Assembly (NCBI GenBank): GCA_022457065.1
Contig: JAJGBQ010000003.1
Location: 4,216,001 to 4,280,000, forward strand
DNA: 64,000 bases
Direction of reading: 5' to 3'
Source: Curvularia sp. ZM96
Lineage: Eukaryota > Ascomycota > Dothideomycetes > Pleosporales > Pleosporaceae
Below, one piece after another: positions 20,822 to 32,407 of the stretch. Each line of letters begins with the position of its first letter. Within the stretch, counting starts at the first letter, position 1. The translations under genes were made by a program, and so were the position numbers. The notes under the pieces were generated by a model, which was not told the origin of the DNA, did no database searches, and worked only from the letters and a program-made list of their open reading frames with translations.

Positions 20822-22917
20822 ATGTCTGCGCCAGGAACAACTGACCCGGTACAACAAAGTGGTAGGTGAGCTGCAGCTTTCGGAGGTGGTGCTGAACTCC
20901 GCATCCCGGTCGCAAGTGGTGATGGTGAGGCAACGTGGAGCGATAGACTAACCAGCAGGCACAGGGACTTTGTCGAAATCACAGAAGAAGAAGAACAAGA
21001 AGAAAGCAACGGCCAATGCGAACAAGGCGGACGAGGCAGGAAAAGCAAACGGCGGCCACGGCACGACGGTAGCAGACGGTCATGACGATGATTCCGAGGA
21101 TGGGGAGGAGGAGCAGCAGCCACCTGTATGCTACACTTCTTGCATACGTGTATAGTTACTAAACCACGCAACACAGAAGCCCGCCGCGCAGGCTGCAGAC
21201 CCAGATGCCGACGATGTAGACGACGAGCCGCCAGTGTCTCCCACAATACAAACAAACGGTACTCCACACCACAGCATATCTTCTGCGATTGCTCTAGGAA
21301 TAGCACGCTCACGCTCGCATCAAGGGCTCTCTCCATCCCCACCGCCAGCGTCGGATACGAGCGCTCGCCTCGATGCGATAGCAAAGGAGCGCGACGCGCT
21401 ACGCCAGGAAGTCACCGAGCTACGAAAGAGTCTCGAGGGGATTCAGAGCAAGCAAAGTACAGGGACAGCGAGTGGTTCGCAATGCAATCATGAGGAAGAG
21501 ATTCGAGGTCTGAAAGAAGAATTGGATGAGGCGAACGAGGGCAAGGACCACTTTGAGACGCAGTACAAGAACCTGTTGGGGAGAGTCAACACTATAAAAA
21601 CGAGTTTGGGAGATCGATTGAAGGCGGATGCGGTTAGTGCATATCTCTGCTGCTGTATTGTAGCAATTGTTCCAACAAGCTGCTGACAAGTTGTAGGCCC
21701 GCATTGAGGAGTTCGAGACGCAAGTTGCGGACCTAGAAGACCAGAACCGAGAACTGCAGGACCAGAACAACAATCTCACAGAAGAGCTCACAAAGCTACG
21801 GCAAGAGAAGGAAGCACAGGCATCGGAGATTGAGACATTGCGAAGCCGTGCTACACTATCGCAGCAAAACTGGATCAAGGAGCGCGATGAACTCATTTCC
21901 CGAGAGGCATACGCGAGAGAAGAATTTGAAAATGCAAAGCAGGCCATGCAGGATTGGGAGGTGCTAGCCATGAACGAGCGGTCGCTACGTGAGAACCTTG
22001 CCGAGAAGGACGCAGAACTACGCGAGCAACTCGAGTCACTAAGGGATGAGTATGAGAAAGCTGCTAGGGACAGAGACACCAATAGCCAAGCTGTGGAGGG
22101 CCTACAAAAGGCGCTGCAGGAGGTACAAAACTGTAAGTCCTGGCAATCTCTTTTGGAGTCGACCTGGTCTAACGATCTGCAGTACGGAAGACCGAGCTCA
22201 AAAAGTCTGTCGAAACATACGAATCACAGATCAACGAACTCCGCAAACAGGTGCAAGCTGCCGAATCTGCTGCGCATGCCGCCAAGGCAGCACTCGAGTC
22301 AACTCAGAAAGACCTTGAACGCGCACTGCCATTCGAAAAGGAGGTCAAAGAGAAGAACCTGCTTATTGGCAAGCTGCGGCACGAGGCAGTCACGCTAAAC
22401 GAGCATCTCACCAAAGCGTTGCGTATTCTGAAGAAGGGCCGACCAGAGGATAACGTCGACCGCCAAATCATCACCAACTACTTCCTGCATTTCCTGAGCA
22501 TTGACCGGAGCGATCCGAAGAAGTTTGAGGCGCTGCAGTTGATCTCTGCTCTGCTGGGGTGGACAGATGGTATGTCTCTCTTGGCATCTACTACACCCAG
22601 AATAATCTAACATCATTACAGAACAGAAGGAGCAAGCAGGTCTCGCCCGCCCAGGCACGGCAACCAGCTCGGGCAATCTCCGTATTCCATTGTCTCCCTT
22701 CCGGCGAACGCCATCGACACCGTCACTGAGCTCGGCAGCAGCAGATCCCATGCTGATGGCCAGCAGCTCGAGCAACAAAGAGTCGCTTGCCGAATTATGG
22801 CAGGACTTTCTTGAGCGAGAGGCCGCAGAGGGCAAAGGCGATGCTTCGAGAAGAGGAAGCACAGTGAGTCAGTCACCGAGGATAGAGAGTGGGCTTGGAA
22901 TCAGCGAAAGAAAGTAG
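20822..22917 (+). CDS. RUD3: Golgin with GRAB/GRIP-like C-terminus, RUD3-like
   Basis: Six exons (20822-20861, 20959-21125, 21177-21632, 21697-22132, 22183-22569, 22622-22917) give 593 aa. The N-terminus is basic then acidic (KSQKKKNKKK; DDDSEDGEEEQQPP). From about 140 to 440 it is nearly continuous coiled coil (IEEFETQVADLEDQNREL, REAYAREEFENAKQAM). The block KEKNLLIGKLRHEAVTLNEH followed by TKALRILKK is the GRAB (GRIP-related Arf-binding) signature, followed by IITNYFLHFLSI and LISALLGWTDE, a GRIP-like end. The tail is Ser/Pro-rich. Yeast Rud3 is a cis-Golgi matrix protein recruited by Arf1 and Erv14. The assignment rests on GRAB plus coiled-coil layout. The first acceptor is a tandem NAGNAG (cagcag at 20953-20958), so one extra residue is possible. 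Confidence 0.8.
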
Positions 22918-23210
22918 ATGCATTTGGGAGGCGTATACTGATACGACATGATATATTCATCCGCATATCTGCGGACGATGGTATAATAGAGTCTCGGTGC
23001 TTAGTCACCCGGGATCGCTTGGTCGATCCTTGTACATGTCTCGTGTATATCGTATGACTCTAGTCCAAATGCCAACGTGTTGTTACATTTCCAATGTACA
23101 GGGGTTTCAATTCCCACACAGCGCTCTTGCGGTGGGTGGTGGATGAACAGAAGGGGCAGTCTGTATGCTGTTTTTTTTTTGTGCAAAAGCCTCTTTCGGG
23201 GGTGACATCA

Positions 23211-23812
23211 TCATCTCCTCCAGCCGGTGTGCTTCAAGACCTGTTCTTCCTTCTCCTTTCGTGGGTCAGGCTCCATGGTGCGCTTCCTGCGGGCCTCATC
23301 ACGCCTCTCGCGTGCGAATTGCTTGGCCTGCTTGTCGGTGGGTCGACGAATGGCCCAGTTGATTTGGCCGAAGATGTTGGTTTTGATTGCTAGCACCCAC
23401 TATCAGCTCGCTGCCTAGCCAATGCTATGGCTACATCATTGGAGAGTCACTCACCGTCTACGCAGTACGGACAGAGGATATGCAGCCGCTTGACCCTCCC
23501 GCATGCCGAGCATCTGTTCAGCGATGTGATGTCCTTGAGTCCTTTTCCCGCCATGAACCGTTGGCGTTTCTTGCGATATGAAGTCTTCTTCTTGGGCACT
23601 GCATTGAGGATTCCGTCCCAGATGTCTGCTAATGACGGTATTTTCGGCAGGGATAGTGAGGGTATTGCGAGTGCGCCGAAGGGTGTGTTTAGGGCACCAA
23701 AGGGCTGTGCGAGGCGTTGCAGGAAAGGCGCATTGAGGACTGGGCGGGCGGGGCCATTGAGGGCGGGCAGCAGCGTCTGCCACAGCGGGGGGAGCGGGCG
23801 AGCGAGGGCCAT
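23211..23812 (-). CDS. MRPL32: Mitochondrial large-subunit ribosomal protein bL32m
   Basis: Two exons, 23455-23812 and 23211-23389 on the complement, give 178 aa; the 65-bp intron has a GTGAGT donor and GCTAG acceptor. The first ~70 residues (Leu/Pro/Ala-rich, no acids) are the mitochondrial presequence, which in yeast is removed by the m-AAA protease. The mature start is VPKKKTSYRKKRQR, followed by the zinc ribbon CSACGRVKRLHILCPYC and a basic helix-rich tail (RERRDEARRKR). The first exon alone would read into a stop just after the ribbon, so the splice is needed. The start is only 328 bp from the divergent CDC10 start, suggesting a shared promoter. Confidence 0.88.
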
Positions 23813-24139
23813 TGTGGATGTGGTGCCCGCAGCGTTGGCGATGGCGGTGATGGTGTTGCAAATTGTCGGCGCACGTCTGTCCGGTCCGAGCGTGCAGGTC
23901 GCGCCTTACCGCCCTCCCACTAGCGCGCTTTCGCTTCCTAGGGCGACCCCTTTCCCGCGCCTGGCGTCTCCACGAGAAAGTCGCCAGCGCAGCGAGCCTG
24001 ACTATTTACTCCCCAGCCAAAGACACGACCTTCTCCGTCTTGCTCTCTCCGCCTGCTCCCAGCATCCGTCTCCCAACACCCCCACTCTCCCCATCTCTTC
24101 TTAGCCGCACACCCGCCTCCGAGGCAAACACCGCCCACA
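23813..24139. promoter_or_regulatory. Bidirectional promoter MRPL32 / CDC10
   Basis: A 327-bp GC-rich interval separates the divergent ATGs. Pyrimidine-rich tracts before the CDC10 ATG (ctctccgcctgctccc..., ending in ccgcccacaATGG) are typical of fungal core promoters and 5' UTRs. No TATA box stands out. That both genes share it is an inference from spacing. Confidence 0.5.
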
Positions 24140-25330
24140 ATGGCTGCCGCGTACCAGAACCAGTCGCAGCCCATCTTCCCCGACAGCTATGTCGGTTTCG
24201 ACAGCATCACCAAGCAGATTGAGCGCAAGTCGATCAAGCGGGGCTTCCAGTTCAACGTCATCTGCGTTGGTAAGCACTGCAATGGATTGGCACAATTGTA
24301 GACACGCTGCTAACGGGCGCCTCCAGGTCAGACGGGTCTGGGCAAGTCGACGCTCATCAACACGCTCTTTGCCTCGCACCTTATGGACAGCAAGGGTCGC
24401 TTCCAGCCCGACGAGGAGGTCCGCAGCACCACCACCATCCACCCAGTCTCACACATCATCGAGGAAAACGGCGTGCGTCTGCGTCTCAACATCGTCGACA
24501 CCCCCGGCTACGGTGACCTGATCAACAACGAGCGTTGCTGGGACCCCATTGTCAAGTACATCAAGGACCAGCACAGTGCCTACCTCCGCAAGGAGCTCAC
24601 CGCCCAGCGTGAGAGGTACCTCCAGGACACGCGTATCCACTGCTGCTTGTTCTTCATCCAGCCCTCTGGCCACGCCCTCAAGCCCATTGACATTGTCGTG
24701 CTCAAGAAGCTCAGCGAGTTTGTCAATGTCGTTCCCGTCATTGCCAAGAGTGACAGCTTGACCCTCGAGGAGCGTGCCGAGTTCAAGCACCGAATAAAGG
24801 AGGAGTTCCAGTTCCACAACCTCCGCATGTACCCCTATGACAACGAGGAGGACGACAGCGAGGAAGTCCAGGCAAAGCAGGCCATCAAGGTATGCTAGGA
24901 ATGGTGAAGCTGGTGAATAGGGAAACTAGTGGCTAACATGCAATAGGAACTTTTGCCCTTCGCCGTTGTAGGCTCCGAGAGGACTGTTGTTGTCAACGGC
25001 AAGAACGTCCGCGGTCGCCAGAACAAGTGGGGTATCATCAATGGTAAGCAGTGCCGCACCAGTCTTCTTATAGAAACGGGCTAACACACCACAGTCGAGG
25101 ACGAGAACCACTGCGAATTCGTATACCTCCGCAACTTCCTCACCCGCACCCACCTGCAAGACCTGATCGAGACAACCGCACAAATCCACTACGAATCGTT
25201 CCGTGCTAAGCAGCTGCTCGCGCTCAAGGAGAGCAGTGCTCACCAGGGCCACTCTTCCCGCCCCATCTCACCGGCTGCCGAGCGTGAGCTTAGCAGGAAC
25301 AGCCAGCGCATGACCATGAACGGGTACTAG
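24140..25330 (+). CDS. CDC10: Septin CDC10 (AspD type)
   Basis: Four exons (24140-24269, 24327-24889, 24947-25043, 25095-25330) give 341 aa. The start YVGFDSITKQIERKSIKRGF and the absence of a C-terminal coiled coil mark the Cdc10 class rather than Cdc3, Cdc11 or Cdc12. GTPase motifs are GQTGLGKS (G1), DTPGYGD (G3) and AKSD (G4), with the septin unique element near the end (HLQDLIETTAQIHYE). Cdc10 forms the centre of the linear septin octamer that assembles filaments and rings at septa, hyphal tips and branch sites. The first intron splits the glycine just before the P-loop. The tail after HYESFRAKQLLALKE is Ser-rich and short. Confidence 0.95.
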
Positions 25331-25996
25331 GACTATCCGCACCACGGTCGCGTCGACAGTCATGGGGGCAAGCTGAATAGCCCTCCACCACCGCGTATGG
25401 ATCCACGCATGGAGCGGTCCATTCCTATGATGGATGCTCTCTGAGTTTTGCATGGCTGGAAGAGAGCAGTGTGTGAGGAGGGCAGTTTGGGACGTTTTGA
25501 TACCAGTGCATCACCTAGCACGAAAAGGGGGAGAGCGAGAGACTTGCAGCACACTTCAGATTTGACACCTTTCTCAATATCCTTTTAGTTACGATGGACC
25601 TTTATTAACTTCTTTCTGATCTCGTATGTCATAGCACGGTGTATTGGTTGGGCTAAGACCTGGGTAGTCGCCCAGACTGCTTCTAGGATAGCGAAGTAAT
25701 TTCGAAGCCAACTGGTCTTCATCCTTGATCTTTAGCACATGCAAGAGCGTCGCGTCTATGACCATGATTCCGTCTATGACTCCCCGTCGTCCTTTCCTCG
25801 ACCGGCTTCGGCTCAAGCCAGTGTATACCGGCAATGCAAGACTTGCCGGACTGCGCCATGCTGCGGCTTCGGAGATATGGACGGCCCCGCTGTTTTCTTC
25901 TGCCAGCCCGACCCGTCCATATGTGGTGGTGGTGCCGATGCAGAGTGGTCCCTCGAGATACTGGAGAGCACAAGGAATGGCTCTTCAAAGAAACAT
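25331..25996. other. Convergent 3' region CDC10 / LTO1
   Basis: No gene seen. ORFs across 25725-26342 on the plus strand are antisense to LTO1 and do not look like proteins. Confidence 0.5.
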
Positions 25997-26620
25997 TCAT
26001 CCCAGTAGCTTCGATCCCGCAAAATCCTCCATGCTATCGTCACCCTTTTTGCTATTGCCTTTCCTTGCCTGTCCCGTGATACGCACAGGGCCCCCGGTCT
26101 TCCCTCTAGCAGGTGAGCCCTCGGGCGACTTTGACGAAGCCGCAGCTGTATCCGCTTCACCCACGATGCGCTCAATGACTTTTGCCTTTGCTCCCGCGCG
26201 CTTGAACCGGTCGTCAAAGTCCGCTACTGCTTCCTCGGTGTTTGCCGTGTCGAACGTTTCTGGATCCGTCAGGGAATGCAGTAATGTGGTGTTGTTCTTT
26301 AATCTCTCGTTCTTCGGAAATGGTGGAAGCCTTTTTGCTTGACCCTCCTCTACTTGTAGGGTTTCATCCTGAGTAGAGCTGGGAGAGGTAAGTCCAGGTA
26401 GCCGCGAACCCCAGACTGCGCTTCGCCCGTGCAGTTCGCCCAGAGCAGCGAATTTCTCGAAGCCTTTTTCCAGCCCGAAGATGCGGCCTTCGATTCGGCC
26501 GGCGTGCGCGCCGTCAGAGACGCCCAGGTCGTAGGCTGCGGTGTAGAGGGTATCTTCTAAGGTGAGGAGGGTGTCGAAGGGGTCGGAGAGATGGTCTTGA
26601 GATGGAGATGGTTGGGCCAT
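25997..26620 (-). CDS. LTO1: LTO1-like protein (ORAOV1 homolog)
   Basis: Intronless, 207 aa. The N-terminal part has a predicted helix (DPFDTLLTLEDTLYTAAYDLG) followed by the deca-GX3 type motif DGAHAGRIEGRIFGLEKGFE (about 36-55), which defines the Yae1/Lto1 family. The rest is a charged, Ser/Lys-rich tail that looks disordered. In yeast, Lto1 and Yae1 form an adaptor that recruits the cytosolic iron-sulfur targeting complex to the ABC protein Rli1, needed for ribosome recycling. The fungal C-terminal tail ends in KLLG rather than the terminal Trp that contacts the CIA machinery in yeast Lto1; this deserves attention. It is divergent from the methionyl-tRNA synthetase gene, whose ATG is 577 bp away. 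Confidence 0.8.
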   Translation of the reverse strand: MAQPSPSQDHLSDPFDTLLTLEDTLYTAAYDLGVSDGAHAGRIEGRIFGLEKGFEKFAALGELHGRSAVWGSRLPGLTSPSSTQDETLQVEEGQAKRLPPFPKNERLKNNTTLLHSLTDPETFDTANTEEAVADFDDRFKRAGAKAKVIERIVGEADTAAASSKSPEGSPARGKTGGPVRITGQARKGNSKKGDDSMEDFAGSKLLG

Positions 26621-27197
26621 GATGAGATGATTTGGAACTCAACGAAGTTGGGTTTAGAGAGTGAGCGGGTTATTTGTTTAGGGTCTTGAGGAACTTTGTT
26701 CGATGGGGTATTGTGATGTAACGGGTCGCTATATTATACAACTTTGGTTGCGCCTGAGCAAAAGAACAATCGCCTTGGGAATACTTTTCGATAAACGTCT
26801 TCCCCAACCTGACCTGGCACGTTCTTGTTCGTTTATATAGACGGTTCTGGGTAGTTTAATATACCAGAATATGGCAGCGTACTTTGATTCTGCTGCTGTG
26901 GCTAGCACGGATCGGAGTCAAGGGTTCGGACATTTTTGTGGCGTTCGCGTGGCGGGGTCGTTTTGGCGGGGCAGCTACACCACACATCGGACCTGCAAGT
27001 GTTCGCGCTTGACTCAGAAACGCGAATGAAACAAGACAAGAACGCATATATCGTGATTTGACGCCTACTCGTAACAATTGTTGATTTGCATTGTCGATAG
27101 AATCGATTACCCCTCAAAGACGAAGCTATATGTAAGAACGGGCAAGATTCTGTCCCCAGAGTGCGTTCAGACTAACACCTCCCAGCACACGACTCCC
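26621..27197. promoter_or_regulatory. Divergent promoter LTO1 / MES1
   Basis: 577 bp between the two ATGs. A non-ATG open frame runs into the MES1 coding region from 27078, but the CA-rich leader (cagactaacacctcccagcac) just before 27198 looks like 5' UTR. No other feature seen. Confidence 0.45.
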
Positions 27198-29334
27198 ATG
27201 ACTGAGGCACCAAAGAAGATTTTGCCCGTTGAGGGCGAGCGCAATGTGCTCATTACTAGCGCCCTTCCCTACGTAAACAACGTCCCACACTTGGGCAACA
27301 TTGTCGGGTCCGTACTTTCCGCCGACGTCTTCGCCCGCTTCTCGCGCGCCCGAGGATACAACACTCTATACATCTGCGGTACAGACGAGTACGGAACTGC
27401 GACGGAAACCAAGGCGATTGAAGAGAAGGTCAGCCCAAAGGAGCTTTGCGACAAGTACTACGCGCTGCACAGCGAAGTCTACAAGTGGTTCAACATTTCG
27501 TTTGATCACTTCGGCCGTACACCTACACAGCAGCAGACTGATATCGCGCAAGACATCTTCACAAAGCTGTACAAGAACGGCTATCTTGAGGAGCAAACTA
27601 CAACACAACCTTACTGTGAAACGCACAAGAGCTTCCTTGCCGATCGATTTGTCGAAGGAACATGTCCTCTGTGCTCCTACGAAGATGCGCGAGGTGATCA
27701 ATGCGACAAGTGCGGACATCTCCTCGACCCTCTAGAGTTGATAAATCCCCGGTGCAAGCTTGACGGCGCAACACCAGTCCCACGCGATACCAAGCATGTG
27801 TACCTCTGTCTCGACAAACTGCAGCCGCTAGAGGAGGAGTGGTTCAAGAAGGCAAGCAAGGAGGGCAACTGGAGCTCCAATGGTGTTCAGATTACCTCCT
27901 CCTGGCTCAAGGAAGGTCTGCGACCGCGTGGCATTACGCGAGACTTGAAGTGGGGTACTGCGGTACCTCTAGAGGTATGACGGATTATAGGAACCTTATC
28001 TAGGGCTCAACTGACCAATCTAGGGTTACGAAGACAAGGTCATGTACGTCTGGTTCGATGCCTGCATAGGTTACGTTTCCATCACAGCAACCTACACCGA
28101 GGATTGGAAGAAGTGGTGGCATAACCCCGAGCACGTCAAGCTCTACCAGTTCATGGGCAAGGACAACGTACCATTCCACACTGTCGTGTTCCCCTGCTCG
28201 CAAATCGGCACCAAGGACAAGTGGACAATGCTCAACACCATCTCGACGACCGAGTATCTGAACTACGAGAAGGGCAAGTTCTCCAAGTCAAGAAACATTG
28301 GTGTGTTTGGCAACAACGCCAAGGAGACGGGTATCCCATCTGATGTATGGCGCTACTACCTCCTCTCGCATCGCCCTGAAACTGGAGATACCGAGTTCGA
28401 ATGGGACGGCTTCATTGCCGCCAACAACAATGAGCTTCTCAAGAATCTCGGCAACTTTATCAACCGCGTTATCAAATTCGTCAACAACGCAAAGATTTAC
28501 GACTCGGTTGTGCCTGATTACACCAAGTTCGACGATCCCTACTTCACCGAGCACAAGAAGAAGGTCAACGAATTGCTGAAGACGTACATTGCAGAGCTCG
28601 AGGACGTCAAGATCCGTGCTGCTCTTTCTACTGCGTTACACGTCTCGAGCTTGGGTAACCTGCTTTTACAAGACAATCGCTTGGATAACAAGCTGGCTAC
28701 AGAGCAGCCAGATCGATGCGCCGCTGTTGTCGGACTTGCGCTAAGTCAGATCCACCTCCTTGCCAGTCTGATCCATCCATACATGTAAGTTCATTCTGTC
28801 TTTCACGCCACTTCCAAGGTTTAGATTGTCTGCGCCAATGCATTCACCCGTGTATATACACTGGTGTCTGTCATTCAACGTGATACAAGGCCCTTTGTAC
28901 ATGGCTACACGATACTGCATAATTGACACTATCACACATATGGCTAACGGCACAACAGGCCTGATACTGCTGCCTCCATCCTCTCCCAACTCAATGCCGA
29001 CTTCCTTATCATCCCAGACACTTGGGAAGCGCGTTCGCTGCCCGTTGGTCACAAAATTGGCACTGCCGGTTATCTCTTCAGCCAGATCAAGCCCGAAAAG
29101 GAGCAGGAGTGGCGAGAGCAATTCGGAGGTGAAGAGGCCCGCAAAGCAAAGGAGGAGAAAGCAAAGAAGGCCGCAGCCAAGAAGGCTGAGAAGGAGCGCA
29201 AGAAGGCGAAGAAGGCCGCCGGCGGTGATAAGACGGTTGAGGCTGCTGAGAAGGGACAAGACGGACCTGCACCGAAGACTGCGGAAGAGGAGGTATCAAG
29301 AGGCGTGGAGCAAGTCAGTCTACAGACGTCTTAG
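27198..29334 (+). CDS. MES1: Methionyl-tRNA synthetase, cytosolic
   Basis: Exons 27198-27974, 28024-28784 and 28959-29334 give 637 aa. It charges tRNA-Met with methionine. Class I signatures are the HIGH-like PHLGN at about 30-34 and KFSKS at about 344-348. The connective zinc-binding segment CPLCSYEDARGDQCDKCG lies between, and the WFDACIGY block contributes the methionine pocket. The anticodon-binding helical domain is in exon 2. Exon 3 ends in a Lys/Ala/Glu-rich extension (KEEKAKKAAAKKAEKERKKA) that probably aids RNA binding. The absence of a presequence points to the cytosolic enzyme. Intron 2 is long for this window (174 bp); I see no RNA gene in it. Confidence 0.93.
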
Positions 29335-30318
29335 TGTAATTGTCTGATCCGGGGGTCGAGGGGGCTTGGCGTTAGCGACAGCACTGGTGTTCATGGGGCA
29401 TGGCGGCGAGGCGTTCGCATTCAACATTGTGAGGGGATTGTTAGCACGGTCGTGGCGCGAATCTCGAGGGGCTGCTATGTGATTGATGATGGTATAGGTT
29501 CCATAAATCTGGATGATTACTCCTTTGTGATATGTAGCCACGCGTACAGCAGGATTTTGTGTTAGTAGACCGAACTCGAGGCTCGAGTTCGAGGAACGAT
29601 GATATGCATATTCCCGGTGAAAGTAATCTTGCGGACCGATCGTCTTTTGCATCGTCATCTTTGTCTTTGTTCGTGTGTGAACTGCAATTCTGTGCTCGAA
29701 ACTTCCTCTCACTTGCCTTTTCTGACGGCAGTGCCTGTGACTACTCGTGACTGGCTCCGAGCGACTCACTCACCGCGGCAAACGGCCCAAGCACTCAATT
29801 CGTTTGTACATGGTCTGTTCGAGCCAATTCTCTGACATCCTCTCCTGCTGGTATCCAATTTCTCTCAGGGCACTGGGCAGGACACCCGCTGCAGTGTTGC
29901 CCGCTCTTACTTGTCATAGGCCTGTCGCTGATGCCGGTGACCCCCAAAGGTGCTCCTTCCCTGTCCTCTCACCTGCGTTTGTTTAGTCTAGAAGTGACAG
30001 TGACCCCGCTTCGTCTGTTTCCACCTTCACCTCGAGGGCTCTGCGCCGCGCTCCACGCCGCCTTCACCGCGAGCCCGCTTAGCTCCCTGGCCTATTTTAA
30101 TGACCTCTCACCTGGCAACCTTCCTTTCTCACTCTCTCTCTCTCTACCGACGGTTCTGAGAGCTGCCACGAGGATCACACCGAAGATCTGCCCAAAGGTA
30201 AACATTACTCCTCCCTTTGCTGCACCATTTGCTTCACCATCTGTTTTTGCATCTGCTTCACTCTCCATTGCCGCAACCACTTAACTCAAGTAGCTACAAC
30301 CATTAGACAAATAACACC
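29335..30318. other. Intergenic upstream of the siderophore transporter
   Basis: No gene. It holds a perfect 21-bp palindrome (29571-29591, listed separately) and a CT-repeat (ctctctctctct near 30135-30150) in the likely core promoter or 5' UTR. I looked for ATCWGATAA sites, bound by the iron repressor SreA in other fungi, and found none by eye. Confidence 0.45.
29571..29591. repeat. Perfect 21-bp inverted repeat
   Basis: Arms cgaactcgag and ctcgagttcg flank a single G. It lies about 240 bp after the MES1 stop, so it may form a hairpin in the 3' flank or be a dimeric protein site. Confidence 0.5.
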
Positions 30319-32407
30319 ATGGCAAGCGGATACGCGCCACAGATGGAGAAGCTAGGTGGCCTGGGTCGAGGCGAACAGCGCGAGTACTTGGTCAACGGCC
30401 GTGATGTCAGGGCCAGCAGCTCTTCCAAGCCAGACATGGCGGGTCAGTACGGCAGCGAATTGAGAATGGAAGCCACTCTCAACTCCAGCCGCATCGATGC
30501 TGAGCAGCCCAAGGGCCCCGCTGAGATGGAGGCCGTCACTGTCGTCTGGACCAAGAACTGGTTGATCCTTGCTTATTCGGCGTGAGTACAGCCTGGCGTC
30601 CCTACTGGTCGCATACGCTCATACCGTCTTAGAATTATGATCATCTCCTTCATCAACTCTCTCCAGCAGCAGGCCAACTTCACGTGGAAGCCCTATGTTA
30701 CATCGGCCTTTTCAAAGCACGGCTTGACTGCCATGACGGATCTTGTCGCCAATATCGTCGGAGGTATTTCCAAGCTTCCACTTGCCAAGTTCATTGATGT
30801 CATCGGTCGTCCTCATGGATTCATGGTTTGCTTGGTTTGCATTGTCGTCTGTGAGTCTTTCTGGCTTCCCTTCTTTTGTAACTTGGAAAATTGTGATGGC
30901 TAAAAACTCTTCCAGCTTTGATCCTCATGGCCACGTGTCAGAGTGTCCAGACATTTTGTGCTGCGCAAGTCATCTACTGGAGCGGTATGAACGGTGTCGA
31001 CTACGTTTTCAACATCTTCATCGCCGATACTTCGCTCATGAAGAACCGCCTTATCTGGATGTCGTTCACTGGGCTTCCATATGTCATCAACACCTTTGTA
31101 AGTATCCTGTTGTTACATGGTGAAGGCATTTACTGATATTCTTTCTCCACGCTTAGGCCGGTCCTAAGCTTGGTGAAACCTTTCTCAAGCACGGTGGCTG
31201 GCGCTGGGGATATGGAACGTTCATCATATTGACCCCCATCTTCTCGCTAACTTTCTGGGGCGTTTTCTGGCTCATGAGTCGACGAGCAAAGAAGCTGGGT
31301 GTCCTCAAGCCCGAGAAGAGTGGTAGGACCTGGATGGAGAGCATCAAGTACTGGTGCATCGAATTTGATGGTAAGTGGTCCTACTCAGCTGTGTGTTGAC
31401 GTTGCTAACAATGCCCAGTTATCGGGCTCTTTCTCGTATGTGTTGGTTTCTCGCTCCTCCTGCTTCCATTCCCGCTCGCAGCATACCAGAAGTACGACTT
31501 CGCTTCGCCTATGTTTATTTCCATGATTGTCATCGGGACGCTTCTCCTCGGTCTGTTCGCAGGGTGGGAACGCTTCTACGCTCGCAAAGCATTCTTTCCG
31601 TTCTACCTCATGAAAGACCGTTCCGTTGTTGCCGCCTGCCTTCTCGGTGCAAACTCATGGATTGCCTTCTAGTAGGTTTTCACTGACCCTACTGACCCTC
31701 GAGAAGACTGTGCTGACTCATTGGCAAGCTCATATCGGATGATGTATTCTTCCTACCTGCAGGTTGTCTTCAAGCTTTCGGTGTCCAAAGCGGGCTACAT
31801 CACCAACATCTTCAACATCGTCTCCTGCGCCTGGGCTATCGTTATCAGTTTCGCGATGAAGTACACTGATACGTTCAAGTGGGGAGCCCTCGTCGCGGTT
31901 CCTATCCAGCTACTCATGACTGGCATGTTGATCTATCTCCGCACACCAGGGAGCAGTGTTGCAGTCCTTGTCGTGATCGAGGTCCTCGGCGCCATGGCAA
32001 GCGCCATGATTTACAACGTTGAGCAGGTCGCCATCATGGTTGCCGTACCGCATCAGGAAGTAGCCGTCAGTATCGCGCTCCTCAACGTCATCACTGCGCT
32101 CGGTGGTGCTATCGGTCAGGCGATCAGTGCTACCATCTGGGCTCAAATTGTGCCTGGCAGGATTGCCAAATACCTTCCCGAGGCTTCTCCAGCTGAGGTT
32201 GCTCGACTCTACGGCGACATCACGGCCCAGTTGGGAGCCGAATGGGGTAGTCGGGAGCGCGAGGCTGTTGTCCATGCCTTCGGCGATGCTCAGAAGGTCA
32301 TGGTCATCTTGGGAACTTGTGCGCTTGTGCCATGCCTGGCATGGGCTACTATGCTGAAGAACGCGCGTATGAGCGATCACAAGGCTAGGAGGGGTCTTCA
32401 GGCATAG
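30319..32407 (+). CDS. MFS transporter, siderophore-iron type (Sit/Mir family)
   Basis: Six exons (30319-30581, 30633-30850, 30916-31097, 31157-31370, 31419-31671, 31729-32407) give 602 aa. A hydrophilic N-terminus of about 75 residues precedes many hydrophobic helices, consistent with the 14-helix siderophore transporter group. The first helix region (WLILAYSAIMIISFINSLQQQ), the VANIVGGISKLPLAKFIDVIGR loop, the QVIYWSGMNGVDYVFNIFIADTS segment and the long last extracellular loop (AEVARLYGDITAQLGA...) match Sit1/MirB-type proteins. These plasma-membrane carriers import ferric siderophores such as triacetylfusarinine C or ferrichrome-type compounds. The particular substrate cannot be told. No siderophore biosynthesis gene is adjacent. 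Confidence 0.87.

Noticed and set aside
21420..22082. 220-codon minus-strand ORF, Ser/Arg/Phe-rich
   Set aside because: Antisense shadow of the golgin coiled-coil exons, whose codon bias keeps the opposite frame open.
29335..30318. SreA-type GATA sites before the siderophore transporter
   Set aside because: No ATCWGATAA was found by eye, so iron repression cannot be supported from sequence.
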